From NCBI GenBank assembly GCA_038503065.1, contig JBCAMK010000016.1:1240001-1304000 (forward strand): DNA of 64,000 nt. The letters run 5' to 3'. This document shows positions 46,986 to 57,238 of the stretch, one piece after another. Each line of letters opens with the position of its first letter. The first letter of the stretch is position 1. This DNA is from Paragyromitra xinjiangensis. Its lineage: Eukaryota; Ascomycota; Pezizomycetes; Pezizales; Discinaceae. The notes below the pieces were generated by a model. It worked only from the letters and a program-made list of their open reading frames with translations, was not told where the DNA came from and made no database searches. Both the position numbers and the translations under genes were made by a program.

Positions 46986-47928
46986 GAAACTCCACGGCTT
47001 ACCAAAATCCATTGTATCGGATCGCGGTACCCAGTTTGTTTCGAAGTTTTGGAAATCCCTTTGCGCCCGTCTGAAAATTGATGTCAGGTTATCTACGGCT
47101 TTCCACCCTCAAACTGATGGACAAACAGAAAATGCCAATGCTGTCATGGAACAGTACCTTCGAGCGTTTGTATCATATCAACAAGATGACTGGGCCCAAT
47201 GGTTATTGTCGGCAGAATTTGCAGCCAATAACGCCACCTCCGAATCCACGCGATTATCACCTTTTTTTGTGAATTATGGATTTGACCCCGATTTTGATGC
47301 GAAACTCCCGGAAAACTACGGACCAAGCAATACGCATGCAGCGGACATAGCAGACAAGATGAAAGAACTTCATGAAACCTTGGTCTTGGAAATGCAGTAT
47401 GCCCAAGCAAGATATGAAGAATATGCTAATCGAACCCGAATCCCTGCACCTAAGTATAATGTCGGTGATGAAGTTTGGTTATCTACCAAAAATCTTAGAA
47501 CCAAACGACCTTCACGTAAGCTGGACCATAAACGAATCGGCAAGTTCAAAGTTAAGCGTGTGGTTAGCCCTTATGTTTATGAACTCGAACTCCCCGATAC
47601 CATGAACGTGCACCCTGTATTCCATGTATCGTTGATGGACCCCGCACCTAACGATCCTGTTCCTGGCCAAGAGATGCTTCCTCCACCCCTGGTTGAAATC
47701 GAAGGAGAACAGGAATGGGAAGTTGAAGAAGTCCTGGATTCCAGGAAACGAGGGAGAGGAGTTCAATATTTGGTAAAATGGACTGGGTATCCCCAAGCGG
47801 AATGGAGACCATCTTCAATCTTCGACCTTGACGAATCACAATCTGTCGATGATTTCCATCGTCGCTATCCTAACAAACCTCGCCCGTCCGGCTATTCAAC
47901 TGAGTCCTCGGAGGACCTCGGACCTTGA
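46986..47928 (+). pseudogene. Gypsy A integrase C-terminal half and chromodomain
   Basis: Resumes exactly after the TG duplication with WKLHGLPKSIVSDRG. It includes the second Asp (SDRGTQF) and the Glu region HPQTDGQTENANAVMEQ, the GPY-like segment (RPSRKLDHKRIGKFKV, HPVFHVSLMDP) and a chromodomain EWEVEEVLDSRK...YLVKWTGYPQAEWRP. It ends SSEDLGP at 47928. This frame is open throughout; it is separated from its start by CATCAG-3. Confidence 0.92.
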
Positions 47929-47939
47929 GGAGGGGCTAC
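47927..47939 (+). other. Polypurine tract of Gypsy A
   Basis: GAGGAGGGGCTAC immediately before the 3' LTR, the expected plus-strand primer position. Confidence 0.75.
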
Positions 47940-48385
47940 TGTCACGGCTCGGGTAGTTTAGTTGTTTTTGTTTGGGTTCTATGTGTTCGGTTGTTAGGAT
48001 TATGCGTCGCGGGATTAGTGTTGGGATTTCCTTATTCGGTTATGGGTTTATGTCGGTCGGAAGGTTTCGGTTGCGTTGTGTTTCTTTGTTTGGTAATGCT
48101 TGTTCGGATGTGAGTCATGTTGACGAGAAGGAAGGGTTTAGGGTTGATAGATTCAGGGGGATAAATAGGCGAGCTGTTGGCGAGTGTTGGTGGTTTCTTT
48201 CCTTTCTTCTCTATCCTGTATCTTGTTCAATACACCTTGTACCATCCTTGACCCACGTCCAAACCACGTCCGTAGCAATCCCTCGAACTTAGAGTATATT
48301 GTGTGACGGATAGTCACCGTGCACTAAGTACCTGGTTGAGTTACGTGATATCTATATTCCCTCGTCTCGCATCCTGACCGTAACA
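47940..48385 (+). repeat. Gypsy A 3' LTR
   Basis: 446 bp, uninterrupted, TGTCACGG...CGTAACA, followed by the CAAAA duplication at 48386-48390. It shows the unoccupied target sequence for CATCAG-1. Confidence 0.97.
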
Positions 48386-48390
48386 CAAAA

Positions 48391-50094
48391 CCAGTAACAG
48401 CAGCAAAAACAGAGAGAAGTGTGGATGGAGAGTGTATGCAGCACGAACAAAGGATGGAGATATTAGGATTGGAAAACTTGTTAGCGAGCACACTTGTTTG
48501 GGTCACGCTCCAACACCACGTCCTACCTGCAATCATCAAAGTTGGCTCCATCATCATATTCCTGAACACCTAATTGTTACGAGACAAACCACTGCTCGGG
48601 AAATACAACAAACCATGCAATTACATCACAATGTACAAGTCAATTATCAAGCTGCCCAGGAAGCTTACTCGGCACTCGCTAATGACAATATCCAATATGA
48701 GCGAGATTCATACCATCAACTACCTGCCTACCTCAAACGCCTACATGACCAAAACCCCGATGCCTACACAAATCTTGAGTTACAAGATGATTTTGATGTG
48801 GATGATAACGTTATTAAACGATTTCGACGGATTTTTATTTCACCTGCACCTGCACGACACTCTTTTCAGTACTGCAGAAAGTTAATTGCTGTTGATGGTA
48901 CATTTTGCAAAGCTCAGTTTACTCAAGTCTTGTTACTTGCTGTTACTATTGATGCAAATGGACATGTGGTTCTGCTTGCATGGGCAATTGTGGAAGGAGA
49001 AAATACTGAGTCTTGGTCATACTTTATGACACATTTAAAAGCAGCAATTCCGGAGATAATGGTCAAGTGTACGATAATTAGCGATCGTGAAAAGGGACTT
49101 TTAGTTGCTACCAATATTCTTGGACCTCACATTACTCGCGCCCACTGCACCTTTCATCTTCGAGAAAACTTCAAAAAGTTTGGAAAGGGTATTACCGATC
49201 AATATTTTGCGAAAATTGCCAATGCAAAGACGAAAGAAGTATATGACCATTACATGCTACTATTTCAAACCGAAAAGCCAGCAGCTGCTGAATATTTACG
49301 GGGGATTGATAAGGCTTTGTGGGTTACTGCATTTTTTCCAGGAGATCGTTATGGGCATACCACATCAAATATTGTGGAATCGCTCAACAAAACTTTTAAG
49401 TTAGCTCGTGAAATGCCAATCCTAGATTTGCTAAATACTATTTGGCATTCACACATGAAGTTGCGGTTTGAACGGTTACAGCAAGCTAGTAATCAAAGCC
49501 AAGGCTACTTTACCCCGCTTTGTAAAACAGTTGCCCAAACAAGCAGTATTTGGGCGCCGAGCAACATTGTGAGAATGGCAAGCCGGAAATCAGGTGAAGT
49601 AAAACAGCAAAATGATGTTGAATGTGGACGTGATCATGTGTTTTTGGTAAATTGTAAGTTTTTTCCCCTGGATGATAAAGATTAAGCTTACATGATAATT
49701 AGTGGAAACCAAAACATGTACTTGTTTAAAATTTCAAGAGAATGGAATACCATGTTCACATGCATGGGCATGTATTACTACTATATGTGAAGCTCCTAAC
49801 AAATTTTTCCCCTCCACATTATCTACCGAAACATGGAAAGAAATATATAAAATTAATTGGAATCCTGTAAATATTGATGATTTAGCACATGGAGCTTGTT
49901 ATCCGCCTGTAACACGTCGATTACCAGGTCGGCCAAAGATAAAGCGTGCTGTAAAGGGTGATCGGGGATTAGCTGCTCTTTTGTATGCACGCCGAGCAAA
50001 TGGTGGGGAAATTCCGGACCGTATGCAAAAGTGTGGTAATTGTGGGCAATCAACTCATCATAATAGGCGAACATGTAATACTACACACAGTTAG
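48391..50094 (+). pseudogene. MULE transposase, exons 2 and 3 (catalytic and SWIM domains)
   Basis: Continues the frame opened at 3804. The DDE catalytic residues are visible as D in LIAVDGTFCK (residue 217 of the joined frame), D in CTIISDREKGL (280) and E in TSNIVESLN (378). Exon 2 ends at 49653. A 49-bp intron (49654-49702, GTAAGT..TTAG) leads to exon 3 with the SWIM zinc motif CTCLKFQENGIPCSHA and a C-terminal knuckle CGNCGQSTHHNRRTC; the stop is at 50092-50094. Exons 3804-3948, 48391-49653 and 49703-50094 sum to 1,800 nt, 599 residues with no other lesion. It catalysed cut-and-paste transposition of the MULE before Gypsy A disrupted it. Confidence 0.92.
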
Positions 50095-50189
50095 TTCATT
50101 TTTTCAGTTCAATTTTAATTTTTTTAGTTTTTCTTTATGTTGGTTGTCATAGCGGGTATGTGCACTGAGGTTTTAGAGGTGCGCACTGT

Positions 50190-50246
50190 GGTTGTGGTAT
50201 CCGGCAGGCAAAACTACTAGAAACATGGTATCCTGAACGTTTTCCC
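50190..50246 (-). repeat. Right 57-bp TIR of the MULE
   Basis: Perfect inverted copy of 2670-2726, followed by the TATATTAAA duplication at 50247-50255. Confidence 0.95.
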
Positions 50247-50255
50247 TATATTAAA

Positions 50256-50612
50256 ACCTATGATTGCCGTGACATGAAAATCATTTGTTATTACGCTGCT
50301 GTTGTTGCGCATGCTCTGGTGATTGATTTATGGAGGCTTAGGGTTTGGCAGGAGGATTTCATGGCTAAGGTTGGCCCCAGCCTGTGGTAACAAGACCACT
50401 ATACACACTCTCAAAGCCTGGAGCGCCATCAATTGTGGGGAATATCCACCCGCTGATCCTTACCCCGGCATCGTGCATGCAGCCGCCACCACGGATCCTT
50501 ATCGCATTTAGTACCTGCATGACATCGCCAACGCCATAGCCCACCACCCCGATACAAAAGGCGTGTTGTCCCATCCCTCAACTCCCAAACGAAGAGTTTT
50601 TCCATAGCTACA
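50256..50612. other. Interval between MULE and dipeptidase gene
   Basis: 357 bp, no gene of its own. It must contain the dipeptidase promoter unless this was displaced by the MULE; I see no clear TATA box. Confidence 0.5.
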
Positions 50613-52015
50613 ATGGAGAAATCTGAGTCTGAATATATACCCCGCGTGCCCCGAACCCAGCGCTCTCGGGCGAGAACCCGCATAACCGCCGCGCTGATAT
50701 CGCTAAGCGTTGTCAGCTTCGTCTTCTTCCTCCCTCTCCCATACGCCGGCCGTTCAATCGCATCGCTATTCTCAACCCGCCAATGCTCGCGCCACCGATC
50801 AATAGACCAACGAGTTGAACAGATCCTAAAATCTACCCCCTTGATCGATGGACACGATGACCTCCCATTCTTAATCCGTATGCTCTACCACAACAACATC
50901 TACAGCTGTAACTTCACATTCGACAAATCCCTCAAAGGCCACGTCGACATCCCACGGCTTCACGAGGGTCGCGTAGGTGGTACCTTCTGGAGCATCTTTA
51001 CTATCTGTCCCGGCACCGATAACAACTTCACCGATGCCGTCTACGCTGAAAACGTACACGACACCTTGCAGCAGATTGACCTTGTGCACCGCCTTGTGGA
51101 CGCGTACCCGGGCGATCTGGAACTTGCACTGAAACCGTGTGCTGCACGTAAAGCTCATGCGCATGGGAAGGTGGCGAGCATGATGGGGGTTGAGGGGTTG
51201 CATATGATTGGGAACTCGGTGTCGACGTTGAGACTGTACTATCAGTTGGGGGTGCGATACGTCACGTTGAACCATAACTGCAATAATAAGTACTCCGATG
51301 GTGCTCTTCCTGCTGATGAGCCGTACTGGAACGGGTTGAGTGAGGATGGAGTCAAGATTGTGAAGGAGATGAATAGGCTAGGAATGATAGTCGATCTCGC
51401 GCATACTTCGAAGGAAACAATGCTACATACACTAAGAGTGACGAGAGCTCCAGTCATGTTCAGCCATTCTTCAGCGTGAGTTTCGTCCGCTTTACTAATA
51501 CACTGGAGCGCTGGCTGATTTGTGTTCAAGATTCGCGATCTGTCCTCACCCCCGTAACGTCCCCGACGACGTCCTACACCTCGTCAAAGCCAACAACGGC
51601 GTCGTCATGGTCAACTTCTACCCCAAATTTGTGCACTGCGGTCCCGGCAAAGAACCGAAAGATGCAACTCTTTCCGACGTCGCAGACCATATCGAACATA
51701 TCGGCCACTTGATTGGGTGGGAACATGTTGGTATTGGCTCGGATTTTGACGGTACTTCCTCCCTCCATTGTTTGCATAGACAGACACTGACTGTAATCAG
51801 GGATTGATATCGTTCCGGCTGGTCTGGAGGATGTTTCTAAGTTCCCTGCATTGTTTGCGGAGCTGCTGAAGAGGGGTGTGACGAATGAGCAGGCGAGGGG
51901 GATTGCGGGTGAGAATGTTTTGAGGGTTTGGAGCAAGGTTGAGGAGGTGGCGAGGGAGATGGCGAGGGAGGGTGTTAGGCCGTTGGAGGATGGGGTGAAG
52001 AGGATTGAGTTTTAG
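50613..52015 (+). CDS. Membrane dipeptidase, peptidase family M19
   Basis: Three exons (50613-51475, 51531-51751, 51801-52015) with GT..AG introns of 55 and 49 bp give 432 residues. Residues about 26-46 form a transmembrane or signal-anchor segment (AALISLSVVSFVFFLPLPYA) after a basic N-terminus, so the enzyme is probably membrane-anchored with the catalytic domain lumenal or extracellular. Zinc ligands of the renal-dipeptidase fold are present: H81 and D83 in IDGHDDLPF, E194 in GVEGLH, H264 in DLAHTS and H285 in FSHSSA; the conserved GSDFDG is near residue 357. The family hydrolyses dipeptides using two zinc ions. The frame is intact and the length normal. The transposon stack ends about 360 bp upstream. 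Confidence 0.93.
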
Positions 52016-52319
52016 GATTTGGTGGATGGGGTCAATTTGAGGTAGTATGGTGGTATTTCTTTCGGTGTTGGATGGCTGATGGAATGGGTTGGATGGAGAC
52101 TGCATATGGTTGTCGGGTGGGAATCTGTGGAGGGATGTATTGGGATTGGGATTTTGCATTTCGTTTCTGATAACGAGGTTTAGTTAGTGAGACTATGATA
52201 TCACTTTGCGATCCAAGATAGTTACGGATTTGCCTTTCCTTTGTTACAGCGAGCATAAGTTGATGGTTCCAAAGAGAGCGCTAGATTATGAAAATATGAT
52301 AGTATGAATACAGAGCCAA
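52016..52319. other. Dipeptidase 3' flank
   Basis: No gene seen; contains the presumed 3' end of the dipeptidase transcript. Confidence 0.4.
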
Positions 52320-52322
52320 AAT

Positions 52323-52680
52323 TTACGCAAAGCACATCTCCCTACCGGTCAATCCAACGTACCTGCAATACTTTTTGTACCTCGGGTCAGCTTGATCGTT
52401 CTCCCAATTGTATCTGTCTGGTGAGATTTTCTCTCTCGTGGACGGGACCACCGCTTCTGCGACGACAACTTGGACAAAGTCTCTAGACTCCTTATTAAAT
52501 TTAAGAGGGAAGTGCTCGGTCATGTTCCGCCAGACCACATCCCCGCGCCGCGGGACACAGTATCACGTCTCCCGTCGGCTACCATTATCTATGCTATCCT
52601 CACTGAAAACCGGTAGCCTTCGGCGAGGTATATCATGTCTGGAACCTCCACTTCTAGCGCGCTGAACTCACGCTGCATAG
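52323..52680 (-). pseudogene. Hypothetical gene remnant
   Basis: On the minus strand the last segment (52560-52323) reads RRGDVVWRNMTEHFPLKF, RDFVQVVVAEAVVPSTRE and YVGLTGREMCFA, with codon use and hydrophobic spacing of a real protein end. Upstream, a possible exon from about 52680 (MQREFSALEVEVPDMIYLAE) is separated by stops that a short intron might remove. I do not recognise the family. It may be a truncated relic, since only about 100 residues can be assembled. Confidence 0.35.
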
Positions 52681-52905
52681 TTTCAGACACAGACGATCTC
52701 CTCATCAGAAATTATTACATAGAAAACATTTCCTCTAGCCCATATTGCAAGGCAGACCGCTTTCAAAATGATTGGTCCATTTACAAATGTAACCACTTTT
52801 GAACATCAGCTAGACTACCTGCGAAGGTAAACTAAAAGATAACAAATATCCAAAACTCCCACTAAGGTAAAAAATTATCTTTTCCAAAGCCACCGCCCCT
52901 TGAAA
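52681..52905. other. Intergenic, no feature seen
   Basis: No gene or repeat recognised. Confidence 0.4.
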
Positions 52906-52907
52906 TA

Positions 52908-53021
52908 CAAGCGTATGGGGGTGAAGTTGGAACGGCAAGGGTACTGAAAAACCATTTTTTTGTAGCTTAATAGTTATAACTGAACATCCTGGCCGTTCCA
53001 ACTTCACCCCCCATACGCTTG
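52908..53021. mobile_element. 114-bp MITE with TA target duplication
   Basis: The left arm begins CAAGCGTATGGGGGTGAAGT and continues TGGAACGGC. The right arm is its inverse apart from one inserted C (in CCCCCC). TA flanks at 52906-52907 and 53022-53023. The loop of about 55 bp is AT-rich and has no coding capacity. Confidence 0.88.
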
Positions 53022-53023
53022 TA

Positions 53024-53430
53024 TCGACTCTAAACCACGAGTAACATGCCTAGTTATCCTATAACGCAGTACAGCCTGTGGTATACGATAGTGTGTTGGG
53101 CCCAATACATACGCTTATGTTTCTTTTTTTTTGTCAAATTTTCTAGAGCCGAAAAGATGTGCTGAAATGATGTTTTCAATCGACAGTGCATTCTTTGAAT
53201 CCCGAACATCTCTTAGTTCTGCTTTGTAGATAGGCTAACCAACGTTCGTTTGTCAATGGGCCGAGCTGTTTTAAATGGGAATTCTTCCAATACGGCCTTT
53301 GGCCAAAAGTTTTCAGACACATTCATATTCAGCCCAATCTATAGAGTATTTTACAGCATCTAGGGCTAGCAATTGCCTCTAAACCCGAGAAAATAAAATC
53401 AACACACCGCACGCTAGGCCAACTCTCCAC
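53024..53430. other. Upstream region of the F-box/ankyrin gene
   Basis: No gene recognised between the MITE and the TATA box. Confidence 0.4.
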
Positions 53431-53438
53431 TATATAAA
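53431..53438 (+). promoter_or_regulatory. TATA box of the F-box/ankyrin gene
   Basis: TATATAAA lies 71 bp before the ATG at 53509 and is followed by a C-rich, pyrimidine-rich stretch, a common layout for fungal core promoters. Confidence 0.5.
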
Positions 53439-53508
53439 CCCACATATCCCTCCCACGATCCCCAACTTACAAGTAAAGAAAAGCTCTCAGTCCTCCGCCC
53501 CCCAAAAA

Positions 53509-54510
53509 ATGTTCCAACACACCCCAAACACACCCCCCGAACTCCCCCCATACAAATGGGACCCCAAGCTCACCTCCCTCCCCAACGAACTCCTCCTCGA
53601 AATAGCCAACCACCTCACCTCCCTGAAAGTCCTAAACTCCCTCCTAAAATGCAACCGCCACCTCTCAACCCTCCTAACCCCTCTCCTCCACAAGAAAATC
53701 CTAACAAGAGTCGGCACTCCCCCTCTCCACCTCGCCGCCAAAGGTGGCCACCTCCCACTCGCGAAATTAGCCATATCCAATAACCACCCTATTGATAGAA
53801 TCCACCGCTGTAAGCGATCCAAAACCCGCCGGGAATGGATGCCAGACCACAACCCCAAATTCACCTACTATCGAGAACCGGCTCTGTCCTACGCTGTCAG
53901 GTTCGGGCATAGGGATGTTGTTGCGTTTCTGCTCGAGAATGGAGCTTCGACTGATATCGTGAATGGGCAGGGGGATCGTCTCCTCCATGTTGCTATGAAA
54001 TTAGGTCACATAGAGGTTATTCAGCTACTACTCGAGGCTGGCGCGCGTACCTAGGTTGAGAGGTTGAAGTATCCTATCCCGTTGGCTGTAGCGACGATGA
54101 ATAGACGGGGCGATATCGTGCGTGCGTTACTGGTGAAAGGCGCGGTTAGTGATTCGGCAAATAGGGATTTTGAGACTGCGTTGCATGTAGCTACGAGGAA
54201 GGGGTATGAGGAGATTGTGGCGCAGTTGTTAGAGATGAGACCGTATGCGGTTAATAAACACCGTTGGCATTTTGGTGGATGGGCGACGGTACATCTTGCG
54301 AGTATCATCGGGCATACAGGGATGGTTAGGAACTTGAAGTTGTTGGCGGAAGGGGTGGATGTGCATTGTTTGGATAGTTGTGGGCTGGCGCCATTGCATC
54401 ATGCAGTGGAGAAGGCGGATGCGGTGTTGGTTGAGCTTTTGAAGAGGATGGGTGCGAGGAGGTGGGATGATATACCCGTGGGGTGTAAACCAGTGCCGCC
54501 GTTTGGGTGA
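53509..54510 (+). pseudogene. F-box/ankyrin-repeat protein gene with one in-frame TAG
   Basis: ATG at 53509 (MFQHTPNTPPELPPYK). Residues about 21-65 (LTSLPNELLLEIANHL...LLHKKIL) form an F-box, which would bind Skp1 in SCF ubiquitin ligases. Ankyrin repeats follow: TPPLHLAAKGGHLPLAKLA, PALSYAVRFGHRDVVAFLL and RLLHVAMKLGHIEVIQLLLE. TAG at 54052-54054 (codon 182) ends the frame, but the same frame continues without further stops to 54510 with more repeats (TALHVATRKGYEEIVAQLLE, GLAPLHHAVEKADAVLVELL). It could be a nonsense allele, a sequencing error or readthrough. Total would be 333 residues. Confidence 0.8.
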
Positions 54511-55413
54511 CCTGATAGGTGATGATGGGGGGGAACGGCGTTCGCTGGTTTGAGATATCTCTTGGTTTTGGTTTTTAATATTCTCCTCATCTTGACTCTT
54601 TATTACACAGTTCTGGGATCTTCAATGGTTGTAGTTAACCCCCCATCGTCATTGTTACCTTCTAGTTGGACTCTTCCATCTGGTTTTAGAATGATTGCCC
54701 TTTCGTTTTTTCTTTATCTACCACTCAGGATGTTTTTGTCGGCTCCAATGTGCTGGATAGTCATATTTATATTTCAACCTGTATCTAGAGCTTTGCTTCT
54801 GTTCAATCAGACAGCCTTTCCCTCTCCCTAGACCCAGAGCTATAATTCTAAATGATAGCCCTAGCCCGCTGCTTGAGTGAGAATTTGTGAACCTTGGCAT
54901 GCAGCTAGCCTTGCTAGGGCCGGGTAAACGATATGCTTTATTTAACCTTACTTCGACGAGGTTATAAGTGAGATTGGCTTAGGCTTGTTATCTAGAATGT
55001 GCTTTCATTCATAGTTGTGCTAAGAGACACCAAGAACGGAATTCTGTTCATATTGCTAGAGAGCTCTTTGCTATGGAAATCACTAGAGTTTGCACCCATT
55101 GACTAAATTCGCTTGAGGTTAATCTCCTCTGGGGTCTGATATTCTTGAATCAGCGATACTAAGATGATTCTTGTGACCACCAACGCATGTTTCTATTTGT
55201 CTCCTTCTCACGATATCATAAACGAGTGACATCTAGTGAATATTAGTTACCCGGCCTCCCACCCCACGCATGAATTTTCGTCCCCTCCAAAACACCATCA
55301 CGAACCTCCGATCGGCGCCGGACCTCACCTCACGTCTCTGGGCGCAGTTCTCCAGAGCCCTCGTATCCAATTGAGCATCAATCCCCACAGCCCAATTGGA
55401 CCCCAACTCCACC
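54511..55413. other. Intergenic region
   Basis: About 0.9 kb with no gene I can support. The one longer frame (54550-54831) is hydrophobic but has no recognisable pattern. The last 180 bp are C-rich and serve as promoter/leader of the Mrp51 gene. Confidence 0.45.
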
Positions 55414-56709
55414 ATGTCGGTCGCCAAACGCCTCTCCCCCGCGGCCTCCCTCCTCCGCCAATCCCGACTCATGGCCATGCCAGCACCTGTCCCTTCACCA
55501 CCCTCTTACTTCCTCAATAACCCAGACGTCTCACCGTACCCCACTGTCCAAGCTATCACAACCCCTAAATCCTCCCACGCCCGCGGAAACTGGGGTCTCA
55601 AGCGCGACCTTCCTACGAAAACCAAATACCCGTTTCTACGCTACACCTCCCTCGACACACTCGAGCACTTCATGGACTACGAGTCTGCAGCTGACGACGT
55701 CCTAACCCTTAAGAAATGGCAAGAAATGGATATCCCAATCCTAAAAGGCCCCGCAGCAGACCACGCCCTCAACTTATACGGCTACGCGAAGAAAGAAACC
55801 GTATTCGACAGCACCCAAGCGCAAGGCACAGAAGAATACAAATGGCGCTACGAAGGCCCCTACCTCCCCGACATGCCAGCCGGTGAATTCCAAAACTACA
55901 TCGAAACCAAAATCAAACCCCGTCGCAAAGAATTCCTCATATTCGTTGCGAAATACCAAAATGAATTCGCGCAAGCCCACAACACCAACAACCCAGACGG
56001 ACTCGAAGGGAGATCACCCGCGGAGCTGAAACGGGCTGCAGATGAAAAGGCTGCCGCGAGGCCAGGACATGAGATTGATCCGGCTGATGTTGATATTCTT
56101 GCGTTACGCGCTGATACGTTCTTGCTTGAGAAGTTGGTTCTTGCGTTCCTGGATATCCCGTTCTATTCCCGCCCCCATCGGACCCACCCTTCTGCTGGAC
56201 TACACTATACTCGGTCTTCCGCCCATATCCGGAATGATCCCACTGAGGGCCCAATGTCGATGCCGAAACCCGTGCAGGGGCGATCCATCAACTACTATGG
56301 TGCCTCCGGCTCTCTCGTCGGTATCGGTGGTATCGTCGCGAAAGCGACCGACGCGGGTCGTCTTGATGAAACCAGCAGGGTCCATAACAACCGCTACAAC
56401 GTGAGGAAGTTCACCCCGGGCAGGGCTAAACTCGATGCGCTTGGTCGGGTGTTGTTGGAGGTGGATATGGTGAATGAAGATGGGTCACAGGGGGGGAATT
56501 TTGCTGGATATCGATCGGGGATGTATAGTAGGCCTGGAGACACGGGTGGAGAGACCGCGGCGGAGTTACTAGGTACGGTGCCGCGGAATTATGGTAGTAT
56601 GTATGATTCCTCTGGAGCATCGGGGATGAGTTCGCCGAAACGGAAGGCGCCACAGATGGGACAAACGCAGGATGTTATGGATTTGCTTAGAGGGTTTGTT
56701 AGTAGATAG
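55414..56709 (+). CDS. MRP51: Mitochondrial small-subunit ribosomal protein Mrp51 (bS1m)
   Basis: ATG at 55414 opens 431 residues without introns; the in-frame codons upstream lack an ATG. The N-terminus MSVAKRLSPAASLLRQSRLM is a basic, Ser/Leu-rich amphipathic leader typical of mitochondrial import. It is followed by the family-like NWGLKRDLPTKTKYPFLRYTSLDT and later NPDGLEGRSPAELKRAA, then THPSAGLHYTRSSAHIRNDP in the C-terminal half. Fungal Mrp51 is a mitoribosomal small-subunit protein linked in yeast to recognition of mitochondrial mRNA 5' leaders. It is convergent with the mL41 gene, 174 bp apart. Confidence 0.85.
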   Translation: MSVAKRLSPAASLLRQSRLMAMPAPVPSPPSYFLNNPDVSPYPTVQAITTPKSSHARGNWGLKRDLPTKTKYPFLRYTSLDTLEHFMDYESAADDVLTLKKWQEMDIPILKGPAADHALNLYGYAKKETVFDSTQAQGTEEYKWRYEGPYLPDMPAGEFQNYIETKIKPRRKEFLIFVAKYQNEFAQAHNTNNPDGLEGRSPAELKRAADEKAAARPGHEIDPADVDILALRADTFLLEKLVLAFLDIPFYSRPHRTHPSAGLHYTRSSAHIRNDPTEGPMSMPKPVQGRSINYYGASGSLVGIGGIVAKATDAGRLDETSRVHNNRYNVRKFTPGRAKLDALGRVLLEVDMVNEDGSQGGNFAGYRSGMYSRPGDTGGETAAELLGTVPRNYGSMYDSSGASGMSSPKRKAPQMGQTQDVMDLLRGFVSR

Positions 56710-56883
56710 AGTTTTTTTCTTAGTATAGGATTGTACATTTTAGGTTGCGATTGTATATACGGTCCGCTATACGGACATGCAGCTGGGAAAAATAACCGGT
56801 TCTATCGTGTTGTACATTGCATATTTACAATCTCCCTCCCTCCTCCCCGTGTAACCCTCCTACCGCCCTACCAACTCCTTCTC

Positions 56884-57238
56884 CTAATCCTCCCCATTCT
56901 CATCTTTCCACCTCTTTAAGTACAACTCCCCACTCATAGGACTAGACCCCGGATACCTCAATGCTCCCGAAGTGCGCTCCATCTTCCGTGTTACGAACGG
57001 CGTTAACTACCCTCGTTAGCACCCTACCCTCTCTTCAAGTAAACCAACTCACCTTAAACCCGGATAAGTCAGGTACGACATAAGTCCGCACTTTCTCCCA
57101 ATCAATGATGTATCCTCCGTGCTTCGTATGTCTTCCCATTGACCCGGTTCGTGTGCCCTTGTAGTATCCGCCATTCACTTGTTTGGTTGTGAGCGCGAGG
57201 CGCCGGATCGAGCGCTGGAGGACGGCGGTGGGCTGCAT
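56884..57238 (-). CDS. MRPL27: Mitochondrial large-subunit ribosomal protein mL41 (Mrpl27)
   Basis: Two exons on the minus strand: 57238-57053 (62 codons) and 57006-56884 (40 codons plus stop), with a 46-bp intron (57052-57007, GTGAGT..TAG). The product of 102 residues begins MQPTAVLQRSIRRLALTTKQ, a mitochondrial leader. It contains the family signature YYKGTRTGSMGRHTKHGGY, then IDWEKVRTYVVPDLSGFK across the splice site into LTPFVTRKM. It is a component of the 54S mitoribosomal subunit. Length and intron position give a continuous family-like protein, so the model is well supported. Confidence 0.92.

Larger units (their letters stand above)
3949..48385 (+). mobile_element. Gypsy retrotransposon A (chromodomain type), carrying four later insertions
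   Basis: It begins TGTCACGGCTCGGG and ends GACCGTAACA. CAAAA is duplicated at 3944-3948 and 48386-48390. Gene order is LTR, gag with zinc knuckle, protease, RT, RNase H, integrase, chromodomain, LTR, which is the Ty3/Gypsy (Metaviridae) order of the chromovirus clade. Subtracting the insertions at 4353-15397, 16879-32699, 33413-33657 and 35691-46983 with their target duplications leaves about 6,022 bp, a usual length. Two single-base frameshifts in pol and one in gag show that it is inactive even apart from the insertions. Confidence 0.95.
2670..50246 (+). mobile_element. Mutator-like element (MULE), outermost shell of the nested stack
   Basis: The left end begins GGGAAAACGTTCAGGATACC. Its 57-bp terminal inverted repeat (2670-2726) is matched without mismatch by 50190-50246, and TATATTAAA is duplicated outside. 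Its transposase (3804-50094) has MULE-type zinc-binding, DDE and SWIM regions. Removing the 44.4-kb Gypsy A insertion leaves about 3.1 kb, a normal MULE size. The perfect long TIRs and the open transposase frame suggest the MULE was young when Gypsy A landed in it. Confidence 0.95.
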
